A DNA stretch of 64,000 bases from Stenopsyche tienmushanensis (taxonomy: Eukaryota; Arthropoda; Insecta; Trichoptera; Stenopsychidae), in assembly GCA_008973525.1 (NCBI GenBank), contig WACJ01000098.1:868001-932000 (forward strand). The letters are read 5' to 3'. Below are positions 47,781 through 57,601 of this stretch, in pieces; within the stretch, counting starts at the first letter, position 1, and each line of letters begins with the position of its first letter. A program made the translations under genes and the position numbers. The notes below the pieces were generated by a model. The model was not told the DNA's origin. It ran no database searches and saw only the letters and a program-made list of their open reading frames with translations.

Positions 47781-48712
47781 AAATATATTGGAAGTAGAAT
47801 GCGATAAAACTTTTACTACTTTAGTACTTGATGTTTATAATATGTATGTACTTCAAGTCGGTATATCGCAAAAATCCAATTATTTATCAAAATTAATTTA
47901 TCTTATTTTGAGAAGTTTGAGAGTTTTTGAGCCACTTAAGTTTGTTTTCATTTTGATGAGTTTCGTCGGTGTGAGATAAGATTTGAAGTGTCGGCGAAGA
48001 CGGTATGCATGAACTTATTCTGGCGCAATAAGCAGGTATTATCTGCTAACACATGACGGTATTTGACGGTAACTGTGCATCGATGGGTTAAATGACATTT
48101 TCTCGAAACTGCATTTTCAAAAACGGCTGTTTTTGACTGACACGGCTGAAGTTTTAGGTGGTTTCTCACTATAATATTGTAAAATTGTGGGTAAAATTTG
48201 TCAAGAATATATAAAAGTTTAATTAAAAAAACTACTTAGTTTTTAATTATATACTTTTATAGGTATATTCTGCTCCTGCACATAATAAAAATTTAAAAAA
48301 ATTGTTTTCAGATCAATAGAAAAAATCCGACAAATTCTTGATATCAATAAAAAAAAACAGTCTAATGAAATATCTTATAACGACGCCATTTTGTTTATAA
48401 CTAACATTAGCACTTTTTTTAATGTAGCAATGTTGTAATAAAATAATGTCAAAATATTAAACATTATTTTATCACCTTTAAAAAATGTATTGAAAATATC
48501 CGTCCGAAAATGTGGGGGGGGGGGGGGGCGCAATTTTGATTCTTGCCACGGGCGCATCATACCCTAGTTACGGCCCTGCAGAAAGTAATCAAAATTATGA
48601 GACTTTGGATCGAGACACGGTTCAGGAAACGTTAATTTGATTTTTGGGCTGTTGCTATTATTTGCGAAAGTTTGGCACCCCATTATTGGCTAGTAAATAT
48701 TCACCTTTTCCA

Positions 48713-48930
48713 GAGCCACAGAATAGGGCACGTCTCTAGACAAAGAAATACAGTGGTGTCAGATCTGGAGACAGTATGAGCCACATAATAGGGTACGTCC
48801 CCAGGCAAAGAAATCCAGCGGTTTCGAGTCTGGAGATCGTGCGAGCCACAAAATAGGGCATGTCCCCAGGCAAATAAATACACTGGTGTCAGATCTAGAT
48901 ATCGTGTGAGCCACGGAATAAGGCCGCCAA
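48713..48930 (-). repeat. 65-bp minisatellite derived from a DDE transposase catalytic block
   Basis: GAGCCAC recurs at 48713, 48778, 48843 and 48908, exactly 65 bp apart, giving over three units. On the minus strand each unit reads, in one of its frames, LTRYLDLTPVYLFAWG or a close variant, matching the PDLTPxDFFxWG block around the last catalytic Asp of an insect DDE transposase (Asp replaced in these copies). Because 65 is not a multiple of three, successive units shift frame. The same unit and period occur at 13799-13900. Confidence 0.85.
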
Positions 48931-48969
48931 ATATAGTAGTAAAAATATTTTTCAAAATTATGGAAAACA

Positions 48970-49560
48970 GGATTAGGGAATCCAATCCCGGGCCAAAATT
49001 TCAATCCTGGAATTCCAGGATTGTATTAGACCATTCCGGGATCCTGGAATCGGGATTTTCAATAGTTTAAGAAATTACATTGATAGTTCAAATTGATAAC
49101 CGCGTGAGCCCCCGTTTTCATATAACACCATCAATTTGACTGATAAAATTCTTTTCTGCTGAGACACGGACTAAAACTAGAAAAATTCCCGATTTCCCGA
49201 CAAATTATTTATTTCCGTTGCTGCGGTTAAATATTTAAATACTATAATACTTTGATGTGATTCGTAATTATATTACGGAGGAATACACAAATTCTGAACC
49301 CTGTATCTATTTTGTTTCATATCGATATTCCCATTATTAGAGCCGAGGTGTAGTAAATACATCACCGGTAGGGAAAGGTTAATATAACAATTTAAAAAAT
49401 ATATATGTACTGTATATTTGTATACATAGATTGTACAATTACTGCCCCTAGGCGTCGCCTAAGCTCATCAATTATTAGTTATGCCACTGTTTCCAAGCGT
49501 GCAGATTTCGGCGAGAATGTCTCGATTTAGTAGCCTTCAACGTGCTGGTGAGGTGTAGTG
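48970..49560 (-). mobile_element. hAT-associated repeat, copy 2
   Basis: Reverse-oriented copy of the segment at 11998-12472, with the same landmarks (GGCGTCGCCTAAGCTCATCA, CACCGGTAGGGAAAGG, TTATATTACGGAGGAATACA, ACACCATCAATTTGACTGAT). At its outer end are palindromic AATCCTGGAATTCCAGGATT and CCGGGATCCTGGAATCGGGA blocks. It is joined directly to the 65-bp minisatellite. Confidence 0.75.
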
Positions 49561-49683
49561 TTATTGGAAGATATTGCGATGAAATGAACCCAAATTATGT
49601 AAAATCCTTTTTGCAACATGTCATCTATACACATGAAGAATTTATGTTTTCTTCTAAATAAAGAAGTGAATATTAAATAACCA

Positions 49684-49690
49684 AAAAAAT
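49684..49690 (-). terminator. Pol III T-run for tRNA-His copy 1
   Basis: Seven T on the minus strand, about 28 nt beyond the 3' end of the tRNA. Confidence 0.7.
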
Positions 49691-49716
49691 GTCCCACCAT
49701 GACAGTGAATGAACAC

Positions 49717-49788
49717 TGCCGTGACCAGGATTCGAACCTGGGTTACTACGGCCACAACGTAGGGTCCTAACCACTAGACGATCACGGC
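49717..49788 (-). tRNA. tRNA-His (GTG), copy 1
   Basis: A 72-nt gene that folds as a standard cloverleaf: acceptor GCCGTGA/TCACGGC with discriminator A, D arm GTC/GAC, anticodon stem CTACG/CGTAG with loop TTGTGGC (anticodon GTG), and T arm CCAGG/CCTGG with TTCGAAT. Internal box A (TCGTCTAGTGG) and box B (GGTTCGAATCC) are intact. It would decode CAC/CAU histidine codons after 5' G addition. It is identical to the four other copies downstream and has no intron. The preceding AATATCTG-TTCCAATA block and the 3' trailer are also shared. Confidence 0.97.
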
Positions 49789-50627
49789 TATTGGAACAGA
49801 TATTTACATCAACGAAATAATTATTTATGTATCAATTATAATAGTCATTTAATCTACTTTCACTATAGTGGTCAATGACTTGATTTTTGCTATCAAATCG
49901 GAATGTAAAACTAACATTTCACAAGTTCGAATTACGATTTAACATAATTTAAGAGCATTAACTCGAGCAATCCAAGATCTCGCCTTGAAGATCCTTATTT
50001 AGCGTCAGAAGAATATAATGTATAAAATGGGGTGGTTAGAGTGAAAACAATATTGTCTGCAACGCCAAATGCTTTCGAGTTAAATTTCCTTTATGTTGGC
50101 TTGAAAAAAAAGGAATTACCCTTGTATTCATACTGCGAAATAACTGCGTTATCCTGTGCCGTAGGAAAAACGATTTTTTTAAGGCTGGAAGTCGTTTTGC
50201 GGAATGGTCTTCGAAACATTTGTCTGAATTATATCGTTGGTGGGCCAATTTACAAACACACAGTCTGGAATTGTAAGCAAAAGCCGGAAAGCTAATAGGC
50301 TGTATTGAAACTTTTTTTTTGTTTTCGTGCATTTTTTAATGTGGCGTCGTTCCGTTTTATCGCCTTTTTCTTGCCATCAGCATCTTTTTTCGCATGAATT
50401 TTTATCATTTCGATGTAATTTCTTCTTTAACACATTTTAAGATTTGCATTGGGAGCTTAGAAGCATATTTTCGGAATATTTCCAATTGAAAAATATTAAT
50501 CTGCTTAATAAAAAATCCTTAAATTGTATTGTTTAAATAATGCAAATAAGCATTTTTATTTAAATTGAGTCATTCATCAATGAATACCAGATGTTCTGCT
50601 TGATAACTAAATATAAGAGCGACAGGA
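49789..50627. other. No gene confirmed
   Basis: Antisense frames at 50032-50332 (87 and 98 codons) have no recognised domain. Confidence 0.4.
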
Positions 50628-50760
50628 GGTTCAATTACTATTAACTTGTGGAAAAATCAGCAGAAAAAAAATAACACATTTATGAGATCGGAGAAACCGG
50701 CGGGAAGAACAAGTCTTCCGCGGCCAAGACTTTTGGACGACTCTTCGCTTAATTTAATGC
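50628..50760 (+). repeat. Dispersed GC-rich palindromic repeat, copy F
   Basis: GGTTCAATTACTATTAACTTGTGG, then GAGATCGGAGAAACCGGCGG and GAAGAACAAGTCTTCCGCGG, CCAAGACTTTTGGACGACTC. The arms CGGGAAGAAC/GTCTTCCGCG still form an imperfect palindrome. It is shorter than copy E by about 70 bp in the middle. Confidence 0.6.
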
Positions 50761-52956
50761 AAATCTGTATACACAAGCTAATTTAAATTTTAAAAATACC
50801 ATGAGATATCATGCAAATATATTTTAATATATTGTCCGCGACTAAAAGCATAACTGATACAGGGACACTAATTTATTTTTGTTTGAATATATTTTTTATC
50901 TTTGAATAAAGGAGCGAGGATATTAAGAGCTAAGCGCAATCCTCAGAGGTAGTTTAGCCCGACTTTTATACAGTGCGTCATACTAATCACACTCAAAAAT
51001 GTTATGCTACATAAATCCGTAATAAGAGGACATAAATTCAGGCTTTTGTGAGTCTTGCTCCAGCAATTCAGGCTAAACGTAAAAGTTTGGAAGTGAGTGA
51101 AGAGTGATGTAGGAGGGGTAGATATTATCGGCATGTGAAAACAGTGTTCTGTAAAAGGTGCTCAAAAAATTTATCGCCATAGGTTAACTGAGATGATTGC
51201 GCCCAGGAGATAGCTTAAGCCCTAAACAAGCTGGGACAAAGCCCTTTTTTGTACAACTCCAACCTCAACTTTGCGTACAAAAAATCTGGCTCGTGTCCCT
51301 CACCCTCGGCCTCCCTCTGGTCGCACAGACTGCGAAGGGTAAACATTGTAAAAAAATATTATCACTCGGAAGGCTTTATGTATGGCGGAAAAGCTTTTTA
51401 CGACTTTTCAAGTCTATGAATATATTTGAAACGTAAGTAGTTCGCCTGAAGTTATGCAAAACGAGGTCCTTTTCCACCTTCGCACACTCACAAAAGCCTT
51501 TTGCTTTTTTGACCATTTTCACTCCTTCTTCCCGTGTATCTAATACATTCCCGCACAAATCCGAACAAATCCTTATAAATCTCATATTGCGGAAAAAAAC
51601 AATCATCATAATAGAATTCGGCTTGTTGGCACAAAAAAACATGAATTTCAACATCAAAGTTCAACGAATTTATGCTCAAAAATGAAGGACCCTTTTTCCG
51701 AATTATCTGTAAGCACTTTGCTGCTGCAGAAGCTCTTTAAATTTTTTAAAGAGGATTAATTTATAACTTAAGGACTACAAGAGTAGACGAAACTCAATTA
51801 AGAACGCCCTATAAGGGTGAATTTTGCAGGCGTATTTTAGCCTAATTTGTATTTTTATTTTCTACTAAAACCCATTATGGGTCGTAATATTACGAATATT
51901 TATTTGGCGAAAAATAGAAATATTACGTTTTAAATGTTTGATAATTTAATTTATGTCACGAAGATTAATTATATAAACATATATATATTTTCGTTATATC
52001 TGCTTGAGGGCAGGGCTTATAATCTTCGATACAATCAAATACATTTTTTGAACCACCGTATTTTTATTTATTTATCCTGCATTTGAAATAGGTTTTCGAT
52101 CTTACCTGTCCAAAACGACTCTTTTCCAACTTTTCTAATAAATCGATTTTTTTAATTCAATATATTTGTTTGATAACATGATTGAAATTATGCAACATTT
52201 ATATATACTATGGTTCAAAACTATTTTTAAAATCATATCTATACGATCAAAACATGAAAATAGGGACGAAATATCTGGAATGGCGTCCCGGATACATTCT
52301 TTATTAACTGAATGCTTTCTTCCATTTGCCATTGTTTTCGATGACCTCGTTTCCAATACGAAATTGAAGCAGAAATTTGCAACATTTGATCACTGCTACA
52401 AGAAAAACTATACATAGACAACGTGCCCGTTTTGTTTTTCTATTCTGTATCGTTTCCTCGGACAATTTCTTGGCTCGTTCCGAGTATCAGAGACAAGTCT
52501 TTCTCGAAAGTCGAATATAAATAAACATAGCCCATATCTGTAAACATATTTATTCGTTGCCTCGTATAGTTTCATCTCCGTTGAAGAAAAGTCTGCCAAT
52601 GTTTGCCGAGAAAATGTAAACGAAAGTTTCATGTTTCATCATATGAATATTTTTTCCGGTCACTGCGAACTTTTCGCCTACGAAAAATAATAACATGGGG
52701 TCTTGACGAAAAAAGAAGGTATTTCCTCACTTTTCTTGGTTATTTCGTCTCAATGCAAAAGCATGATTATTATCTTAGACGCAAAGCAAAATATATTTTC
52801 AAGCAGAGCAGTCAAAGCAATCCTAGCCATTTAATCAAAGACTGTATCATAAATATTGCAATTTTGTTTGACGACCAATTATTTTTGCCTTTGAACAAGA
52901 AATAATTGGTAGCGTCGTTAAACTTTGTTCCTGATCATGCAATAAATTCGTATTTA
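50761..52956. other. No gene confirmed
   Basis: Numerous overlapping frames of 60-100 codons. A pair on opposite strands at 52135-52421 and a 100-codon frame at 52603-52905 show no domain. Confidence 0.4.
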
Positions 52957-52993
52957 TTAAAAAAAATGCTCCACCGTGACAGTGAATGAACAC

Positions 52994-53065
52994 TGCCGTG
53001 ACCAGGATTCGAACCTGGGTTACTACGGCCACAACGTAGGGTCCTAACCACTAGACGATCACGGC
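52994..53065 (-). tRNA. tRNA-His (GTG), copy 2
   Basis: Identical 72-nt tRNA-His on the minus strand. It faces away from copy 3, which starts 302 bp further on the plus strand, so the two form a divergent inverted pair. The trailer ends in a T-run read on the minus strand at about 52959-52966. The trailer differs from copy 1 by a few bases. The gene appears functional. Confidence 0.97.
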
Positions 53066-53367
53066 TGTTGGAGCAGATATTCATGGTTTAAAAATAATGC
53101 GTCGTATTACAATTGAACCAGTTCAATGATCTACTTTCACCATCGATTGATGTTGAAAATCAACACCGTGAAGAAATTATAGCAACCAGAAGTGTTTGAA
53201 ACGACATCTGTTTTTTGTGGCACATTCCATCAGTATGCTAAGCGCTAAACCAGTTACAGTTAATTTGCTGTTTTTTCAATATACATTTTTAATGTTATGA
53301 TTAGCGAGTCGTTGAATCGACTAATTGACAAAATATTGTTTTGTGGCTGCAAATATCTGCCCTGATA
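53066..53367. other. Spacer between divergent tRNA-His genes
   Basis: Holds the 5' flanks of copies 2 and 3. CAATGATCTACTTTCACCAT (53126) is the inverse of the ATGGTGAAAGTA..GATCATTG block that precedes copies 4 and 5, so the flank was copied together with the gene. Confidence 0.6.
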
Positions 53368-53439
53368 GCCGTGATCGTCTAGTGGTTAGGACCCTACGTT
53401 GTGGCCGTAGTAACCCAGGTTCGAATCCTGGTCACGGCA
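53368..53439 (+). tRNA. tRNA-His (GTG), copy 3
   Basis: Identical tRNA-His on the plus strand, preceded by AAATATCTGCCCTGATA and followed by the shared trailer and a run of about ten T (53467-53476). About 25 bp beyond the T-run lies a GATGCGCGCGCATGC palindrome that also follows copy 5 (57667), indicating that a longer unit was duplicated. Confidence 0.97.
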
Positions 53440-53466
53440 GTGTTCATTCACTGTCATGGTGGGGAG

Positions 53467-53476
53467 TTTTTTTTTT
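53467..53476 (+). terminator. Pol III T-run for tRNA-His copy 3
   Basis: Ten T at 28 nt after the tRNA 3' end. Confidence 0.75.
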
Positions 53477-53579
53477 GTTAAAATGTATTATGTATAAAAA
53501 TAAGATGCGCGCGCATGCTAGGATAATGTATGTATTTCATGTGGCTGGCTTGAAATGAATTTTGATTAAAACTAATGTA

Positions 53580-54180
53580 TGAGGGGTCCCGCTTCGGCTC
53601 ACCCAGATGACGGAAACCTGACACCACACATGCTCGAGCCGATGAATTAGGATTCGTTCAACATAACTAATTGAAAAAAATAGATATGACAGACTACAGA
53701 CAGCGACTAACTGGATTGGGGTATCATTAATGTTCGATCAAATTTCTTGCCGTGGGTTCATTGCCACCATGAGTCCAACCTCAGTTTGAGGTTGGCTGCA
53801 GTAGATGATGGACTGCCGGGGCTACCCTTTCCCCATGGTACTCGTATCGATTCGGTCATTTGTAGTACCTAGCTACGGAGACGAATCGCCGTTTGAACAA
53901 CCATAAGGCTGTTGAGGATTTGACACAATCTCCAAAAACTACTGTAATCGGCTGTTCCACACACCCCTTTATGGATACACAGAAAAGGGTAACCTGCGTA
54001 CCCAAATCATGTTAGCTGGGCTACCTCAGCTGAGTTTGATGAGAAAACCGACGAGGCTACTTTCGCGCACCTCTATTCCACATCATTACCCCAAGAGTTC
54101 AACCGTTGCCCACGGGTGGGTTGGCTACCACCCTGGGGTTTTATGGGTAGGCATCGTTGAGTCTAACATGTCGTTATAAA
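53580..54180. other. GC-richer, hairpin-rich spacer inside the tRNA-His cluster
   Basis: About 600 bp clearly GC-richer than its surroundings, without a long frame. It contains a perfect hairpin CCAACCTCA/TGAGGTTGG at about 53775-53795 and GGGTGGGTTGGCTACCACCC near 54115. It starts GAGGGGTCCCGCTTCGGCTC and ends GGCATCGTTGAGTCTAAC. It is absent from the spacers of other copies, so it is either an inserted element or an independent transcript. I do not recognise it. Confidence 0.45.
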
Positions 54181-54282
54181 TGATTTTGACTCTTACCGTT
54201 TGATAATGGTGAAAGTACTGGTAGATCATTGAAATATTTAGATTGTAACAATATTTTTAAGATACGAATATCTTCTCCAATA

Positions 54283-54354
54283 GCCGTGATCGTCTAGTGG
54301 TTAGGACCCTACGTTGTGGCCGTAGTAACCCAGGTTCGAATCCTGGTCACGGCA
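54283..54354 (+). tRNA. tRNA-His (GTG), copy 4
   Basis: Identical tRNA-His. Its upstream 90 bp (from GTTTGATAATGGTGAAAGTA) is almost the same as upstream of copy 5, so these two arose from one duplication. The trailer has one change (GTGTTTATTCA) and ends in seven T at about 54382. Confidence 0.97.
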
Positions 54355-56489
54355 GTGTTTATTCACTGTCATGGTGGAGCATTTTTTTAATAAAGAGTTA
54401 AAAAAACGTAATGCAATTCACTACACATCACGTATATTAACGACGCTCCTAAACAATGGTCTTCTTCTTCATATTGTCTCAATATTAGATTTATCTTGGA
54501 TTTGTTTCAATTAGACGAAATTCATAAAAATAAGGGTAGAAAACATGCTTGCCCAACTCATCTTTGTATAAAAAATATCTATATTTATTAATTTCGGTTG
54601 CAATTATTGGATGCCAATACCAATCAACAACAATTATAAGACCTATGTATTGTTTTCTGTTTCTTAAGTTGATATTAGTGATTTTGCCTATTAAAAGTAA
54701 AATTTTTGAATTAAATAAAAATAAACAATGCTTTTTCTAATTCATAAACGTTTATGATGACAGTAATTTATATATATACTAGTTCAAAAACCTTTTTGGA
54801 TACAGGCCCAATAACTCACCAATGTTTCATGCCAATCGGATGAATGGTATAGCAATGTACCTTATACAAAAATATTTCGGATCACAAACAGATATTTATT
54901 TGAATATATATATATATTAATTATTTCAGAATATTTTGTATAAATTGATTAAAATCGATCTTAAATATAAAGTTTTCTGTTTCCTGAGTTTGTTTGTACG
55001 TTGAATTTTTACTCAAGACCTGCATTTGAGCACGATATTTTACAGTGAAAATGTGGAATTTAACTGACTACACCAACACCTTGTAAAATTTAAACACAAG
55101 CAGCCAAAAGCTCAAAAAGAAAATCTCCGTAAAGTATTCACTTTCTCCAAAATATGACACGTACGATATGTGTACGGCGAAACAAAATCCTTAGTGCCAT
55201 ATTCAAACACATTATTCATCCGGCCGCTCGGGTTAGGTCGCTATCAAAAGCGTGTATCCTTGTCCGAAAGTCACGTACGCGAAATATCAGCGACGTGACT
55301 TTCGAGCCGAATCGAATAAAAGATTCCATACAAAGGACCTTCAACTTCGGACAGAATCGATAAAGCTCATATATCAATAATTGCGTCGGCAGCTTAACAG
55401 CACCTGCAGTGCCTAATATTGCTCCTTGCAAATTGGGCAACGGGGATGAATAAAGCTGCATGGAGGAGCTTTCGTTCAACACGGAAGATATACTGCAAAA
55501 AGAGGAGCCGTAATTTAAAAGTAACGTTGCTCCTGCAAAAAAGTTACCCCATTTTGTAATGAGTAATTATAACAAGCGCCTGGACTTAGTAAAATGCGGG
55601 GAGAGTAGTTTTCTTGTTCTTTGTTCGTGATTTGGCAAGGGACGTTTTCCTCGGTCCCGGTTTGCTTTTCCCTTTTTCTGTTTCTCAGACTATGATTATT
55701 ATTTCCATGCAGCAATTTTCAAGCTCCCTCCACCTCCTTTATCTCTCCCCTTTTTTGCTTATTACCTCCCTTCCCACTTGGATACCGCTACTTAGTGCGG
55801 TAACACTTGCCTCTAACGACAAACATAATTTCATTTCGCTATTTTATTTATTTATGCGCTGCTTTTCTTCGGGGAGGTATATATTTTTTAAATATTCAAC
55901 TTCGCTCCATGAAATTACTTAAAAACACGAAGGCATTCTTACTTAGCCGCGCTAATTTCATTTCGGCCGAAAAACTTTGCCAAAAAGCCATGGATGCACG
56001 TTTTAATTACTGCATTCATCAGAATAATACGTTTTGCGAATTAAATTCTCAAAGTATAATTTGAAACGAATTGCGCGAAATAATTATTTTTGGTGCCATT
56101 AAAAATGCAGCATCGTCCATATTGAAATATTGTTCAAATGGTTAGATATGATTTAATGAATGTCCGCACTACTCTGTGTCAGTGTCATTGGAAAATTTAA
56201 GTTAATTGGAGCTTAAACAAATGTGACAATGCGAATTATTAAATTGCTGATATATGACCATAAATCCATTCATGTGCGATAGTAATTTGATACAATTATG
56301 GAAGACCCAAAAATAATTTGTATAGGCCATTATCGGACATGTGTGCAACGGCAGACCTTCGTATGTTACTTTTATATGTATAAATGATAAGAAAAAGGAT
56401 CATTCAAATACAAATTATAAGAAAAATTTAGGATTAATGAATGCATAGTGAATTTATCTACAATATATTTTTGAATTATGAAACATATC
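54355..56489. other. No gene confirmed
   Basis: AT-rich. The part from 55150 to 55720 is somewhat GC-richer, with overlapping frames of 66-102 codons and no recognised domain. The frame at 55614-55922 is hydrophobic (SLHLLYLSPFLLITSL) but lies in low-complexity CT-rich sequence. Confidence 0.4.
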
Positions 56490-57020
56490 CCGAAAGTAAG
56501 TGTACTAAGTTTTTATGTTTTTTTTAGAAAAAGTGTATTTGAAAAAAAATACAGGATACGGTTGATACACTTATTAAATATTTTTCAACATATTACTATC
56601 CCATTCAATGCATCTGGTGAGCCATAGTGATTCAAAACATCCCAATCAAATAAGTCCAAGAGCACCATGGTGGCTAAGGCTGTGTGATGACGGACGTTGT
56701 CGTGCAACAAGCACACTCCTCTCGTCAGCACACCCTTCTTTTTGTTTTGGTTGCTTTAGTTTGGTTTAGTTTAGCTTTGAGTTTTTTAGGGTTTGATAAT
56801 GTCTTTGTGCATTAATGATCTCTCCCTGAGGCAGAAATACGACTAAAATTTTTGGTCCCAAAACACTGAGGCCATGATTTTTTTGTCCGAAATTGTGGTT
56901 TTTAATTTTTAGCAGATGTCTAATGTGTAATAAACCACCCACTTCTTATGTCAAGTCACAATAAAGCTTAGAAAATCCTCACCTTTCAATTTCAGTAGCG
57001 CAAGAAACTGAAGGGACGCT
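56490..57020 (-). pseudogene. mariner-like transposase catalytic relic
   Basis: The minus strand reads, across shifts, LKGEDFLSFIVT, stop, HKKWVVYYT (equivalent to the IVTGDExWVxYYT block), then KIMASVFWDQKF, later LMHKDI, KKKGVLTRGVCLLHDNVRHH, then TALATMVLLDLFDWDVLNHY and GSPDALNGIV. LLHDNVRHHTA carries the second catalytic Asp. The first block has lost its Asp to a stop and change, and the third (usually SPDLAPSD) has decayed to SPDALNG. It differs from the other mariner relics here, so it is a separate family. Confidence 0.75.
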
Positions 57021-57385
57021 TTTAACCCGCTCGCACTTGGCGGGATTTCGTACCGACATCTTTCATGAAATTGGACACTACTTCTAATTGTATTCTTCAC
57101 TAATTGTATTCCTGCTATGCTCGCTTTGTCAGGAGATCCCCCTCTATCACATAGTATGTATGGCCAACTCTTAAAAATCTCGTTATTGTCAGAGTACACT
57201 TACTTTCTGGATATTCTTCGTATATGCAAATCCGGTCACTTATTGATAATTTTGCATAAATTTATTAAACGCCTCAATATTTATTTTTCAGATCTTGAAA
57301 ATCATTTAAGCTTGGATCGAAGCGTTCCTTAATTTAATAATTGAAATTATTTAATATCTTAATGTGGTTCAATAAAAACAGATGT
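57021..57385. other. No gene seen
   Basis: Short frames only; the right part leads into the duplicated 5' flank of tRNA-His copy 5. Confidence 0.5.
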
Positions 57386-57496
57386 CGCTATAAATATTTT
57401 TTACTGTTATCGTTTGATAATGGTGAAAGTACTGGTAGATCATTGAAATATTTCGATTGTAACAATATTTTTAAGATACGAATATCTGCTCCAATA

Positions 57497-57568
57497 GCCG
57501 TGATCGTCTAGTGGTTAGGACCCTACGTTGTGGCCGTAGTAACCCAGGTTCGAATCCTGGTCACGGCA
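57497..57568 (+). tRNA. tRNA-His (GTG), copy 5
   Basis: Identical tRNA-His with intact box A and box B, preceded by the same flank as copy 4 and followed by the shared trailer and six T (about 57596-57601). The palindrome GATGCGCGCGCATGC follows at 57667. Confidence 0.97.
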
Positions 57569-57601
57569 GTGTTCATTCACTGTCATGGTGGAGCATTTTT
57601 T

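Larger units (their letters stand above)
45277..48578. mobile_element. 3.3-kb hAT-type element with perfect 8-bp target duplication
   Basis: The left end starts CAGGGTCGTAACTAGAG and the right end, inverted, CAGGGCCGTAACTAGGG. The flanking octamers CAGAAAGT at 45269-45276 and 48579-48586 are identical. Both ends also contain TGCCACGGGCGCA. Inverted CAGGG termini and an 8-bp duplication identify a hAT-type insertion. No hAT transposase can be read inside. Instead the interior holds a GC-rich hairpin (46010-46070), a dispersed repeat, a Penelope-like relic, a Helitron helicase relic and pogo-like repeat, and a run of about 18 G near 48513-48530. It is a non-autonomous element enlarged by nested insertions. 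Confidence 0.88.
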
